NCBI GenBank assembly: GCA_963696325.1
Contig: CAVOJV010000061.1
Coordinates: forward strand, 1 to 64,000
Direction: 5' to 3'
DNA length: 64,000 nt
Source: CAVOJV01 sp963696325
Lineage (GTDB): Bacteria > Pseudomonadota > Gammaproteobacteria > Competibacterales > Competibacteraceae
Shown here piece after piece: positions 11,977-21,637 of the stretch. Each line of letters opens with the position of its first letter. Positions within the stretch are counted from its first letter, which is position 1. The notes under the pieces were generated by a model. The model did not search any database. It saw only the letters and a list, made by a program, of their open reading frames with translations, and was not told where the DNA came from. Made by a program: the position numbers and the translations under genes.

Positions 11977-13005
11977 TCAACGCCCCGCCTTGAGCCGCTG
12001 CCAGTATTTTTCATACACCGGCAACGCCTCGCCCACATCGTTCTGGAACTCGGCGTTTTTCAGATCCTCGTCGCTAGGATAGACGATGGGGTTGGCGCGC
12101 ACCTTTTCCGGCAGCAGCTTGATGGCCGCCAAGTTTGGTGAGGTATAGCCAACGTCTTCGCTGATCACCTTAGCGATCTCGGGACGCAGGATGAAATCAA
12201 TAAACTGGTAAGCGGCGTCCACGTTTTTCGCTCCCTGTGAAATTACCAGGCTGTCCATCCACATACCGGCCCCCTCTTGCGGATAGATATAGTGAAGGTT
12301 GGGATTTTTCCGATTGGCCAAATAAGCCTCGCCATTCCAGTTCATCCCCGCCACCACCTCTTCCGCCAAGTACAAATCCTTCGGGGAATCCGCACTGAAA
12401 ACCCTGACATTAGGCATGAGTTCGACGAGTTTTGCATAGGCGGCGCTGATCTCGTTCTCGCTGGTGCTGTTGGCGGAATAACCCAGGGTCCTAAGGCCCA
12501 TGGCGAACACCTCGCGCACGTCGTCCAGCAGCAGCAGTTTATTTTTGAACCGGGCATCCCAGAGATCCACCCAGCGGGTAACGGTCTTGACTGGCGTTTC
12601 CTTGGTATTGACCATAATGCCCGTTGTCCCCCACAAGTAGGGAATGCTGTAGTCATTGTTAGGATCGAAAGGCTTGCCCAGCAGGCGCGGATCCAGGTTG
12701 CCAAAATTATGGAGCCGAGACTTGTCCAGTTTTTGCAGCAAACCCTCCCGGCGCAGGCGGTCCAGGTAATACGTGGAGGGCACCAGCACGTCATAACCCT
12801 CACCCTTGACAGTCTTGACCTTGGCATACATCGCCTCGTTATTGTCAAAGGTGGAATACTTGACCTTGATGCCGGTTTCCTTGCTAAATTGATCCAACAC
12901 CGCCTGTGGCAGGTATTCCGCCCAATTGTAAATCACCAGCGTTTTACTGGCGGCAACTGCGGAACTGCAGAAAAGGAACAGCCAAAGCACCAGCAATTTT
13001 TTCAT
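11977..13005 (-). CDS. potD: spermidine/putrescine ABC transporter substrate-binding protein
   Basis: A 342-residue periplasmic binding protein for polyamines. The signal peptide is MKKLLVLWLFLFCSSAVAA, followed by LVIYNWAEYLPQ, the hallmark N-terminus of PotD/PotF. The motifs DVLVPSTYYLDRL, IPYLWGTTGI and GAGMWMDSLVISQGAKN are also family-typical. Start 13005 is chosen because its ATG overlaps the potC stop as ATGA and gives the signal peptide directly; a frame from 13074 would bury it. Last gene of the potABCD operon. Confidence 0.95.
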   Translation of the reverse strand: MKKLLVLWLFLFCSSAVAASKTLVIYNWAEYLPQAVLDQFSKETGIKVKYSTFDNNEAMYAKVKTVKGEGYDVLVPSTYYLDRLRREGLLQKLDKSRLHNFGNLDPRLLGKPFDPNNDYSIPYLWGTTGIMVNTKETPVKTVTRWVDLWDARFKNKLLLLDDVREVFAMGLRTLGYSANSTSENEISAAYAKLVELMPNVRVFSADSPKDLYLAEEVVAGMNWNGEAYLANRKNPNLHYIYPQEGAGMWMDSLVISQGAKNVDAAYQFIDFILRPEIAKVISEDVGYTSPNLAAIKLLPEKVRANPIVYPSDEDLKNAEFQNDVGEALPVYEKYWQRLKAGR

Positions 13006-13769
13006 TTCTTCTCCTTCAGCAAGGATTGGGCGGTTATCACGATAACCAGGGTCAAGCCAAACATGATCGCGCACAAGGCATTGACCTCCGGTTTTATACC
13101 CAGACGCACCATCGAATAAATCTTCAGGGGCAGAATCTCAAAGGTCGGCCCGGTTACAAAGAAACTGATGATGACATCGTCCATGGACAGGGTAAAACTC
13201 AGCAGCCAACCCGCGACCACCGCCGGCATCAGCAGGGGCAGGATAACTTTGTGGAAGGTTTGGAACTCGCTGGCACCCAGATCCTTGGCCGCCTCGATCA
13301 GGTTTTTGTCAAACCCGCTGATACGGCTCAGGACAGTCACCGCCACGAAGGGAATGCAGAAGGTGATATGAGCCACCAGCAGAGTGGCGAATCCCAGGGT
13401 TATCTGCAAGCTGACGAACAGGATGAGCAAGGAAATTCCCATCACGATGTCCGGCGACATGATGAGTACGAAGATCAGCCCATTCAGCAACTGCTTGCCA
13501 AAAAATTCATAGCGGTACACCGTCACCGCCGCCAGGGTACCGATCAGGGTAGCCAGGGTCGCCGCGAGCGTGGCGACCATCACCGAATTGAGGGCCACTT
13601 TCAACAGGGTGTCATTGGCAAACAGGCTCTCGTACCAACCCCACGTAAAGCCTTCCCAGTACAGGGAATACTTGGAATCGTTAAAGGAATAAACGATCAG
13701 GACAATGATTGGAATATACAAAAACCCATACACTAGGATGAGGTAGGCATACTGGGCGAACCGCTTCAT
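13002..13769 (-). CDS. potC: spermidine/putrescine ABC transporter permease PotC
   Basis: A 255-residue inner-membrane permease with about six membrane segments, beginning MKRFAQYAYLILVYGFLYIP. The binding-protein-dependent permease loop (EAA motif) is EAAKDLGASEFQTFHKVILPL, where PotA docks. It pairs with PotB. The ATG at 13769 overlaps the potB stop by four bases (ATGA), and its own stop overlaps potD in the same way, so the operon is translationally coupled throughout. Confidence 0.95.
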   Translation of the reverse strand: MKRFAQYAYLILVYGFLYIPIIVLIVYSFNDSKYSLYWEGFTWGWYESLFANDTLLKVALNSVMVATLAATLATLIGTLAAVTVYRYEFFGKQLLNGLIFVLIMSPDIVMGISLLILFVSLQITLGFATLLVAHITFCIPFVAVTVLSRISGFDKNLIEAAKDLGASEFQTFHKVILPLLMPAVVAGWLLSFTLSMDDVIISFFVTGPTFEILPLKIYSMVRLGIKPEVNALCAIMFGLTLVIVITAQSLLKEKK

Positions 13770-14620
13770 GTCAGCCCACCGCGGCCAGCGCGTCGAGCAC
13801 TCAGATAATAGGCCCACAACAGTAGCCCCATCAGCAGGGTCAACAATACGCTGGCCGCCGCGCCGAGCGGCCAGTCGCGGGCCGAGAGGAACTGATCGCG
13901 GATCAGGTTGCCCACCAGCAGACTCTTGGCCCCGCCCAGCATGTCCGAGATATAAAAACAACCCAGCCCCGGCAGAAACACCAGCATGCTGCCGGCGATG
14001 ATGCCAGGCAAGGTCAACGGCAGGATGATTTCCAGGAATATGCTGATCTTGCGGGCACCCAGGTCGCGGGCCGCCTCAATCAGGCGTGGATCGAGCTTTT
14101 CCAGGGAGGCGTACACTGGCAACACCATGAACGGCAACAGCGCATAGACCAGCCCAATGATCACCGCCGTATCGGTGTAAAGGAGTTCCAGAGGCTGGTC
14201 AATCGCTCCTAGGCCGAGCAGCAGTTGGTTAAGAACACCCTTGGTCTTGAGGATGATGACCATGGCGTAGGTGCGCACCAGGGAACTGGTCCAAAAGGGA
14301 ATGATCACCAACAGCAGCAGCAAGTGCCGCAGCCGTTTAGGCATACGCGTCAACAGATAGGCAAACGGATAGCCAACCAGCAGGCACAAAAGGGTAGTCA
14401 GCGCCGCCCAGTAGAGCGAACTCGACAGCACGCCAAGATAGAGAGGATCAAGCATGCGCTGGTAGCTGGCAACGCTGAACGCAAAGGCTAGAAACTCACC
14501 CTCACCTCGCGCCATGAAGCTGGCGGCGATGACCATGAGGTTGGGCAGCAGGGCGAACACGATCAGCCACAGCCAGATGCCGCCCAAGGATAATTGTTTA
14601 AAGCGGTTAGGCGTCCGCAT
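13766..14620 (-). CDS. potB: spermidine/putrescine ABC transporter permease PotB
   Basis: A 284-residue inner-membrane permease with about six hydrophobic segments. The EAA loop reads EAARDLGARKISIFLEIILPL. The stretch PFWTSSLVRTYAM is typical of PotB/PotH. It overlaps the end of potA by 14 bases and the start of potC by four. Confidence 0.95.
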   Translation of the reverse strand: MRTPNRFKQLSLGGIWLWLIVFALLPNLMVIAASFMARGEGEFLAFAFSVASYQRMLDPLYLGVLSSSLYWAALTTLLCLLVGYPFAYLLTRMPKRLRHLLLLLVIIPFWTSSLVRTYAMVIILKTKGVLNQLLLGLGAIDQPLELLYTDTAVIIGLVYALLPFMVLPVYASLEKLDPRLIEAARDLGARKISIFLEIILPLTLPGIIAGSMLVFLPGLGCFYISDMLGGAKSLLVGNLIRDQFLSARDWPLGAAASVLLTLLMGLLLWAYYLSARRAGRGGLT

Positions 14621-15719
14621 GCGGCAGGATAACCTCCCAGTTGTGAACCCAGCCCATGTACACCCGCTCCCCCCTTCGGAAATCCAGTTCCGCGCAGGCC
14701 GGGTCCTCCTCGTTGAAAAACTGGGCAGTGGACAATAGCTCGCCGCTGTCCAAGCGGATCAGCATGTCCACCGTGCTGCCCTTGTAAATGACTTCCTCGA
14801 TCACGGCTGGAAACAGATTCGCCGTTTCCTCGGCGCTACCCTCTCCTTCGCGCCAGATACGCAGATCCTCGGGACGCACCAGTACACTGACCGCCGCGCC
14901 CACCGCAAAAGGCCGAGTGGATTCCAAGGTAATGAGTTTGCCGTACAGCTCGATAGCGTAACGGGACGCGTTGGCGGCCATGACTTTACCTGGCAGCATA
15001 TTGATCTCGCCCACGAAGCGGGCAACGAAGAGGTTCTTGGGCGTTTCGTAGATCTCCCGCGGCGTGCCGATCTGCTCAATGCGGCCGGCATTCATCACCA
15101 CCACCCGGTCGGACATGGACAGCGCCTCCTCCTGGTCGTGGGTGACGAAGATAAAGGTAATGCCGAGCCTACGCTGCAACTGTTTCAACTCGACCTGCAT
15201 GGCCTTTCGCAGCTTGTAATCCAGGGCGCTCAAGGACTCGTCCAGCAGCAATACCAGCGGCTGGTTTACCACCGCCCGCGCCATGGCTACCCGCTGCTGC
15301 TGGCCGCCGGAGAGTTGATTAGGCTTGCGGTCGGCGAAGTCCTCCAGCTTGACCGTGCGCAGCGCTTCCAGCACCCGTTCCTTGAGGTCCTGGCCGTTGA
15401 CACCCTTCATGCGGGGTCCAAACGCCACATTGTCGAACACGGTCAGGTGGGGAAACAGGGCATAGCTTTGGAACACCGTGTTCACCTGGCGCTCCTCCGG
15501 CATCAGCGTCGCCATATCCCGGCCCGCGATGGTGATGGCGCCACCGGTAGGCGCCTCGAAGCCGGCCAGCAACCTCAGAATCGTGGTCTTGCCGCAACCC
15601 GAGGGACCGAGCAGGGTGAGGAACTCGCCGCGCTGGACCTGGAGATCGATGTTGCACAGCACGTCATGACCGCCATAGGACTTGGAAACGTTATTCAGTT
15701 CTATGACGAATTCACTCAT
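14607..15719 (-). CDS. potA: spermidine/putrescine ABC transporter ATP-binding protein PotA
   Basis: A 370-residue ATPase driving polyamine import. Walker A is GPSGCGKTT (about 38-46), the signature is LSGGQQQRVAMARA, Walker B is VLLLDESLSALD, followed by the H-loop FVTHDQEEAL. The C-terminal part (from about 240) is a TOBE domain. First gene of the operon, 89 bases after the stop of mutM on the same strand; that gap could hold its promoter, but no clear hexamers stand out. Confidence 0.95.
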   Translation of the reverse strand: MSEFVIELNNVSKSYGGHDVLCNIDLQVQRGEFLTLLGPSGCGKTTILRLLAGFEAPTGGAITIAGRDMATLMPEERQVNTVFQSYALFPHLTVFDNVAFGPRMKGVNGQDLKERVLEALRTVKLEDFADRKPNQLSGGQQQRVAMARAVVNQPLVLLLDESLSALDYKLRKAMQVELKQLQRRLGITFIFVTHDQEEALSMSDRVVVMNAGRIEQIGTPREIYETPKNLFVARFVGEINMLPGKVMAANASRYAIELYGKLITLESTRPFAVGAAVSVLVRPEDLRIWREGEGSAEETANLFPAVIEEVIYKGSTVDMLIRLDSGELLSTAQFFNEEDPACAELDFRRGERVYMGWVHNWEVILPHADA

Positions 15720-15808
15720 GGCGCCCTGAAGTCTCCCCGGTGGATGGGTTGAAACGCTGCACGACCAGAAATATCGGCAAGCAGCGGATACTCAAGCATA
15801 GTCGTCAC

Positions 15809-16624
15809 CTAATGCTGGCAGCGGGGACAGTAATAGGTAGCGCGCTGCCCCAGTGGGCGAAGCTGGATCGGCTCGCCGCAGGTACGGCAAGGCAGGCGGT
15901 TGCGCTCATAGACGCGTAAGTATTGCCGAAAATAGCCTGGTTCACCGGTGCCGCCGACGAAATCCCGAAGCGTGGTTCCACCCTCGTTGATGGCCTGCGT
16001 TAGGACCTCCCGGACGACGTTCACCAGTGTCCCGTAGCGGGCCAGGGAGATGCGCCCAGCCGCGCGTGCTGGATGGATGCCGGCCATAAACAGGGCCTCG
16101 TTCGCATAGATATTGCCGACCCCCGCCACCACATGGCTGTCCATCAGGTAGGGTTTGACAGAGACCCTACGCCCACGGGCCAGAGTATAAAGGTGGGCGG
16201 CGGTGAACTCGCTTTCCAGTGGCTCCGGGCCGAGACCGCATAACAGGGGATGACGCTCGGGCGGGTCCGTGGTCCACAACAGACAGCCAAAGCGGCGCGG
16301 ATCGTTGAAACGCAAGCAGTAGCCGCTGCCAAGCTGCAGGTCCACGTGATCATGCTTTCGAAGCGGCGTTGCGCACGGCAAGATGCGCAAACTGCCGGAC
16401 ATGCCTAAATGCAGCAGGACACTGCCGCGGTCGGTGCGCAGCAGCAGATATTTGGCGCGCCGCTCCACGGCGTGGATCGTCTGCCCGCTCAGCACCTGTT
16501 CCAGTTCGTCGGAGATGGGCCAGCGCAGGCGCCGTTGCCTGATGATGACCCGGACCACTGGTTGACCCGTCAGGTGCGGGGCGATGCCGCGGCGGGTAGT
16601 CTCGACTTCCGGCAATTCAGGCAT
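15809..16624 (-). CDS. mutM: formamidopyrimidine-DNA glycosylase MutM (Fpg)
   Basis: A 271-residue base-excision repair enzyme removing 8-oxoguanine and formamidopyrimidines and nicking the abasic site. The mature N-terminus PELPEVETTRRG carries the catalytic proline and Glu. The helix-two-turn-helix region has NIYANEALF. The C-terminal zinc finger has two CxxC pairs (CRTC and CPRC). Length equals the E. coli enzyme. It starts nine bases after the DUF4340 gene, so it may be transcribed with the ABC genes upstream. Confidence 0.97.
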   Translation of the reverse strand: MPELPEVETTRRGIAPHLTGQPVVRVIIRQRRLRWPISDELEQVLSGQTIHAVERRAKYLLLRTDRGSVLLHLGMSGSLRILPCATPLRKHDHVDLQLGSGYCLRFNDPRRFGCLLWTTDPPERHPLLCGLGPEPLESEFTAAHLYTLARGRRVSVKPYLMDSHVVAGVGNIYANEALFMAGIHPARAAGRISLARYGTLVNVVREVLTQAINEGGTTLRDFVGGTGEPGYFRQYLRVYERNRLPCRTCGEPIQLRPLGQRATYYCPRCQH

Positions 16625-16633
16625 GGCAAATGC

Positions 16634-17146
16634 TCAGTCGGATTTGGGCGGTTGGCCGGCGGCGAAACTGGCCGCTGTACCAGTCAACAGATAATAATAG
16701 CGATCGGTGCAGAGATATACCGTGTCCTTGATGCGCAGGTAGCGCCGGTTATCCAGGGATTCAGTGCCGCCAAAGGCCAGTTCCTGGTCGTTCAGAACCA
16801 GCGTCAGAAGAGGCGGATCGAGTTGCAGTTTAGCCAGTTCCAAAGCCGTGCTGGGATAACGCAAGGGACAGACAGCGGTGGTGATCTTCAGCACCGCATC
16901 GATCAGGGCCGTATTGCCTGGCGCTTCCAGGGGCTTGATGAGGAACCAGGCGCCGGCCTGTTTGCGCAAGACCACAGCCTCTTGGCCGGGGCGTTCGATG
17001 CCGATGCTCTGTACCTGTTCCGGCGCCAGTTCCAAGAGGGGGACGGGAGTTGGCGGTGATTCCCGGCCCGGCTCGAAAACGGCCATCAGCAGCAGGGCGG
17101 TCGCCAACCCCAGCAGTCCCAGGTTCAGGAGATTGCGCTTGTTCAT
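16634..17146 (-). CDS. DUF4340-like membrane-anchored protein of the Gld-type ABC cluster
   Basis: A 170-residue protein with one N-terminal membrane anchor (about residues 7-24) and a soluble domain of repeated short beta strands (IERPGQEAVVLRKQAGAWFLIKP) as in DUF4340 proteins. Such genes regularly follow GldG-like genes. The start at 17146 overlaps the stop of the upstream gene (TGATG); the frame from 17170 adds eight residues. Its exact role is unknown; the context suggests an accessory subunit of the ABC exporter. Confidence 0.75.
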   Translation of the reverse strand: MNKRNLLNLGLLGLATALLLMAVFEPGRESPPTPVPLLELAPEQVQSIGIERPGQEAVVLRKQAGAWFLIKPLEAPGNTALIDAVLKITTAVCPLRYPSTALELAKLQLDPPLLTLVLNDQELAFGGTESLDNRRYLRIKDTVYLCTDRYYYLLTGTAASFAAGQPPKSD

Positions 17147-18522
17147 CAGCGTCGCTGCCGGCGCCACCACAGCAGCCAGCCGCTCCCCAACAGCACTAGC
17201 GGCAACACCACCAGGAAGCCGCCGGCGATAATCAGTAGTGCCCGGGCAGACAATTGCAGAGTCTGGTCCGGAGCGGCTTTGGCGCGAATGGCGATCAGCT
17301 TGTCATCCTGGCTGAGCCAGTTCAGCATGTTCAAACCCAGCGTCAGATTGCCGCCATTGCCCAGATAGGCATTGGACAGAAAATCGCCGTCCGCGACCAC
17401 GATTACCCGTTGGCGCGGCACACCGGGAGCATCCGGCTCGCTGGCCTGGCCTGGCCTGATCCGGGATAGCGCTACGCCCAGGGTCAGCGGTCCAGCCCGT
17501 TCCTCGCTATCCGGATCGAAATGGATTTCACCATTCAAAGCACCAGTCTCGGTCCAGCTCCGAGGCTGAGTGAGCAGCAACTCCTCGGGCTCCCAGCCCT
17601 CCACCGGTCGCGCTTCCAGGCCGGCGGCGGTGGGAAACAGAGTCAAGGTCTGCAAAGAATCGGTGATGGGGTGGGGACCGTAGTCGGCCACCACGGCGAA
17701 GGCCGGATTATCGATACCCAGCAAGGGCGTATCGGCGTCCACCACCACGCCAGGCAGCCGCTGTATTCCCAAGGCATCCGCCAGGCTTTGCAGATTGGCT
17801 TCCTCGTTGGGTTCCAGCAACCATAGCAGATTGCCGCCCCCATCCAGGTAGTCCTGAACCAGTCTAACCTCCCCCGGCAACAGAGCCACTTGCGGGCTGG
17901 CAATCACCAGAACTGCCGCATCCTTCCCGATTCCTGCTTCCTTGGCCAGGTTAAGCTCACGCAGTTTCATCCCCGTGCGCCCCAGTTCCCGACCGAAATT
18001 GCCCAGATCATGGTTGGCGATACCCGCCGGATGGCGCTCACCGTGGCCGGTGAGAAACAGGACAGTGCGTTCCTGCCGGCGGCTCAGGCGCTGCAAGGCA
18101 TTGGTTAGATTCTGTTCCGTGAGTCGCTGCAAGCGCTCGCCATGTCCCTGATACTCTAGATACAGGTCCCCCTCCACGGTGATACCCAGCGCGCGAACCT
18201 GCTCCGGCACCGCATCGGGATTCACGAAGGTCAGCTCGACCTCGGGCTTGTAACGCTGGTAGCGGTTCACCAACATCTGAATGCCGCCGCGCAGGGAGGG
18301 GTTGTCGCGGGCATAGGCGGTGATACGCAGCGGCCCGTCGAGGCGTGCCAGCAGTTCCTGGCTGGCTTTGCTAAGCGTGTTGCGGCCACCCGCGGTCCAA
18401 TCCATTTGCAGCACGTAGCGGGTACTTAACCAGGCCAGCAACCCGATGACAGCCCCAAACAACAGCAAGAAAAGCACATTCTGCAGGCGTAACCGGGGCT
18501 TTGAACGAACCGTCATCCCCAT
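17146..18522 (-). CDS. GldG-family ABC transporter auxiliary protein
   Basis: A 458-residue protein with membrane segments at both ends (about 17-37 and 428-450) and a large extracytoplasmic middle domain of the GldG/IFT52-like type: TVLFLTGHGERHP, AVLVIASPQVALLPGEV and YLDGGGNLLWLLEP. In Bacteroidetes GldG works with GldA and GldF in gliding; in proteobacteria the homologous clusters have no proven role. It sits between the ABC-2 permease (seven bases upstream) and the DUF4340 gene. Confidence 0.85.
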   Translation of the reverse strand: MGMTVRSKPRLRLQNVLFLLLFGAVIGLLAWLSTRYVLQMDWTAGGRNTLSKASQELLARLDGPLRITAYARDNPSLRGGIQMLVNRYQRYKPEVELTFVNPDAVPEQVRALGITVEGDLYLEYQGHGERLQRLTEQNLTNALQRLSRRQERTVLFLTGHGERHPAGIANHDLGNFGRELGRTGMKLRELNLAKEAGIGKDAAVLVIASPQVALLPGEVRLVQDYLDGGGNLLWLLEPNEEANLQSLADALGIQRLPGVVVDADTPLLGIDNPAFAVVADYGPHPITDSLQTLTLFPTAAGLEARPVEGWEPEELLLTQPRSWTETGALNGEIHFDPDSEERAGPLTLGVALSRIRPGQASEPDAPGVPRQRVIVVADGDFLSNAYLGNGGNLTLGLNMLNWLSQDDKLIAIRAKAAPDQTLQLSARALLIIAGGFLVVLPLVLLGSGWLLWWRRQRR

Positions 18523-18529
18523 GGACGTA

Positions 18530-19282
18530 TCAGTGGCGGAGCCGCTGGTTGTCCAGGCGCCGGCTGGCGAGGCCCAGAAAGGCGGCGATGAACAGCAAAT
18601 AGTAGATTACGTCGGTGCTGTTGAATAAACCCATGAGCAGGGCATCGTAATGATGCAGCAGGGATAGATAGGCAAATACGCCACTGAGCGCTTCCCGGTT
18701 GCCACCCGCCAAGTCGATGACCCACAGCAGCAGCAGAAATCCAAAGGTGGCGATCGCCACCACGACCGGCTGGTCGGAGAGGGTGGAGATAAAAAGCCCG
18801 GCGGCGGCAAAACTTCCCAGGAGCAATACCAGGCCCAGCAAACCGGCCAACAGCTTGCCTATATCCAGATCGCTGCCTACCAGCAGCATCAAAGGCATGA
18901 GTGCAATCATGGCGACCAACAGCAGCAGACAGGTCAGCAGCCCCACATACTTGCCCAGCACGATCTCGGGCATGGACACCGGTGCGGAGAGCAACAAGCT
19001 AAAGCTGCGCGTGCGGCGTTCCTCGCTGATCAGGCGCATACTGAGCAAGGGCGTGACGAGCAGGCCCATCCAGGCGGCGACTTTCAACAACGGCGCCACC
19101 ACCAGATCAGCGACGCCTGGCGCTCCCTCCAGACCCAGCAACTGGGATTGCAGGTTCAGGAAATCCTCGACCAGCACCAGAAAGAGCCAGGCCAGGATAA
19201 GCTGTACCGTCGCCAGCAGCGTCCACGCCAGGGGCGAGAGAAACAGACCACGCAGTTCGCGGGCTGCGATGGTGAGGATCAT
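18530..19282 (-). CDS. ABC-2 type permease (GldF-like)
   Basis: A 250-residue inner-membrane protein with about six hydrophobic segments. The stretch LISEERRTRSFSLLLSAPVS is the coupling region typical of ABC-2 permeases next to gldG-like genes. Its ATG overlaps the stop of the ATPase gene by one base (TGATG). Together with the ATPase and the GldG-like protein it should form an export or membrane-remodelling ABC complex. Confidence 0.88.
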   Translation of the reverse strand: MILTIAARELRGLFLSPLAWTLLATVQLILAWLFLVLVEDFLNLQSQLLGLEGAPGVADLVVAPLLKVAAWMGLLVTPLLSMRLISEERRTRSFSLLLSAPVSMPEIVLGKYVGLLTCLLLLVAMIALMPLMLLVGSDLDIGKLLAGLLGLVLLLGSFAAAGLFISTLSDQPVVVAIATFGFLLLLWVIDLAGGNREALSGVFAYLSLLHHYDALLMGLFNSTDVIYYLLFIAAFLGLASRRLDNQRLRH

Positions 19283-20220
19283 CAGGCGTTCTCCGCATAG
19301 CCCAGTATCAGGTCAATAAAAACCTGTTCCAGGGTGGTGCGCTCGGGAGTGAGTTCCGTGAGCCCCCAGCCTAGCTCGCTGGCGCGTACCGCCAGGGCCG
19401 CGGCCGGCTCGGCGCCAAGCGCATGACGCAGGCGGAAACGTCCATCTCCCAACGCTTCCACCCCGCTGATAGCCGGCAGGCCAGCCAGGATCTCGGGCGC
19501 CGGCGGCGCGTTCAAAGCGACAATCAGGCTGGTACCGTGCTGGCGCCGGCCCAGTTCCGCCACGCTGCTGGTGTACACCAGACGCCCCTGATGCATGACT
19601 TGGACATGGCTGCAGATCGCTTGTACCTCGGATAAAATGTGCGTGGATATAATTACCCCGTGTTCCCGGCCCAGTTCCCGAATCAAGTCTCGGATTTCGC
19701 GGATCTGGATAGGGTCCAGACCTACTGTGGGTTCGTCGAGGATGATCACCGCGGGCTCATGCAAAATGGCTTGGGCCAGGCCCACCCGCTGTTGATACCC
19801 CTTGGAAAGATTGCCGATCAGGCGGCGGCCCACTGCTGGCAGGCCACAGCGCTCCTTGGCACGCTCCACGGCAATAGTGATGGTAGCGCGGGGCATTCTG
19901 TGCAGGCGGGCACAGTAGTTCAGATACTCATCCACCGTGAGTTCCCGGTACAGCGGTGGAAACTCCGGCAGATAGCCGATCCTGGCCTTCGCGCGCCGGG
20001 GCTCATCCAAGAGATCGATGCCGTTGATCAGGATGCGCCCGACATCCGGCGCCAGGTTGCCCGCGAGCAGTTGCATGGTGGTCGACTTGCCGGCCCCGTT
20101 GGGACCTAGAAACCCCAGTACCTGGCCTTCGTTCAGCACAAAGTTCACTTCCCGCACTGCCCAGGTGTCGCCATAGCAGCGGTGGAGGTTTTCCACTTGC
20201 ACGAGGGTTTTTCCGGTCAT
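19282..20220 (-). CDS. ABC transporter ATP-binding protein (GldA-like)
   Basis: A 312-residue ATPase. Walker A is GPNGAGKST, Q loop LPEFPPLYRELTV, signature LSKGYQQRVG, Walker B VIILDEPTVGLDP and switch histidine STHILSE. The C-terminal extension of about 80 residues resembles GldA/CcmA-type ATPases. First gene of a likely five-gene unit (ATPase, permease, GldG-like, DUF4340, mutM). It is divergent from the desaturase across a 132-base AT-rich gap. Confidence 0.9.
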   Translation of the reverse strand: MTGKTLVQVENLHRCYGDTWAVREVNFVLNEGQVLGFLGPNGAGKSTTMQLLAGNLAPDVGRILINGIDLLDEPRRAKARIGYLPEFPPLYRELTVDEYLNYCARLHRMPRATITIAVERAKERCGLPAVGRRLIGNLSKGYQQRVGLAQAILHEPAVIILDEPTVGLDPIQIREIRDLIRELGREHGVIISTHILSEVQAICSHVQVMHQGRLVYTSSVAELGRRQHGTSLIVALNAPPAPEILAGLPAISGVEALGDGRFRLRHALGAEPAAALAVRASELGWGLTELTPERTTLEQVFIDLILGYAENA

Positions 20221-20352
20221 GGCGGCGTTACGTAATATTTTTGTAGGCTTTAAGAAAATTCACTATATTATATAAGGAATACTGAAAATAAGCTGAAACG
20301 ACTGTATTTCACTGGTTTACGCTCTGTTTGTTCAATAAAGGTATTAAATTTC

Positions 20353-21529
20353 ATGCTAAATGGTCTGTTGGACCTGTCCCCTTGGGGACTGGTAGCCGCG
20401 ACACTGTTACTTACTCACATCACCATTGTTTCCGTCACCGTCTTCCTGCACCGAGCGCAGGCCCATCGCGCCCTGGACCTGCATCCTGTGGTGAGCCACT
20501 TTTTTCGTTTCTGGCTGTGGCTGACCACAGGCATGGTAACCAAAGAATGGGTGGCTATCCACCGCAAACATCACGCCAAGTGCGAAACGGTGGACGACCC
20601 GCACAGTCCGCAGATTCTGGGCATCCGCAAGGTGCTCTGGGAAGGGGCCGAGTTGTATCGAACCGAGTCCAGGAAGCCGGAAACTCTGGGGCGTTATGGG
20701 CACGGCACGCCCGATGATTGGTTGGAGCACGCGCTTTATACGCCCTACCGAAATCTTGGCGCGACCCTTCTGGTGTTCATCGATCTCGCCTTATTCGGGG
20801 TGCTGGGGCTGACTGTTTGGGCTGTGCAAATGGTGTGGATTCCCTTCTGGGCCGCTGGCGTCATCAATGGCATCGGCCATTATTGGGGCTACCGTAATTA
20901 TGAACCCCGCGACGCGGCGACAAATATTGTCCCCTGGGGCATCCTGATCGGTGGTGAGGAATTGCATAACAATCACCATGCCTTCCCGAGTTCCGCCAAA
21001 CTGTCCAGTAAGTGGTGGGAGTTCGATATTGGCTGGTTCTATATCCGCGTCCTACAGACTCTAGGCTTGGCGCAGGTCAAGAAAGTGGCGCCGATGCCGC
21101 AGCGGGTCCCGGGCAAACAGATAGTGGATCAGGATACCCTGCGCGCCGTCGTTTTAAACCGCTTTTATGTGATGGCGGACTTCGGCCGCGATGTGGTGAT
21201 GCCCGTGCTGAGGGAAGAATTGCAGAAAGCCGACGCGTCGAGACGCCGTTTCTTCAAACGGGCGCGGGCAGTGTTGGTACGGGAAGATTCGAGGCTGGAC
21301 CAACAGGACGCGCGCGCGCCTGCAAAATGTGTTGAACGCCAGCCAGCCCCTGCGTACCGTTTACGAATATCGCACCCACTTGCAAGGCATCTGGAACCGC
21401 ACCACGGCCAGCCATGAAAAATTACTGACAGCTCTTCAGGAATGGTGCGCCCAAGCCGAAGCCAGCGGGATCAAGTCACTGCAGACATTCGCTCATTCCT
21501 TGCGCAGCTATTCCATGAGACCCGCTTGA
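20353..21529 (+). CDS. fatty acid desaturase (acyl-CoA delta-9 type), frameshifted near the C-terminus
   Basis: A membrane-bound di-iron desaturase that introduces a double bond into acyl chains. The three histidine boxes are present: HRAQAH, HRKHH and HNNHH, separated by hydrophobic segments. From 20353 the frame runs to 21417, but beyond about residue 320 it turns into low-quality sequence. The expected C-terminus (QNVLNASQPLRTVYEYR, then EWCAQAEASGIKSLQTFA) continues in the next frame to 21529. The switch falls at a GC dinucleotide run, 21310-21319; two more bases there would join the frames into about 392 residues. All catalytic boxes precede the break. AAAGGT lies before the ATG. Confidence 0.88.
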
Positions 21530-21637
21530 TCCGTGCATTTCCAGAAGCATTCCCGGCGAGATTTTGGTGATGGGTGTTGGCGCTGTCTGAACACACTTGG
21601 TTGCCTGACACCAAAACGGCGTTGATGCCCCAACATC

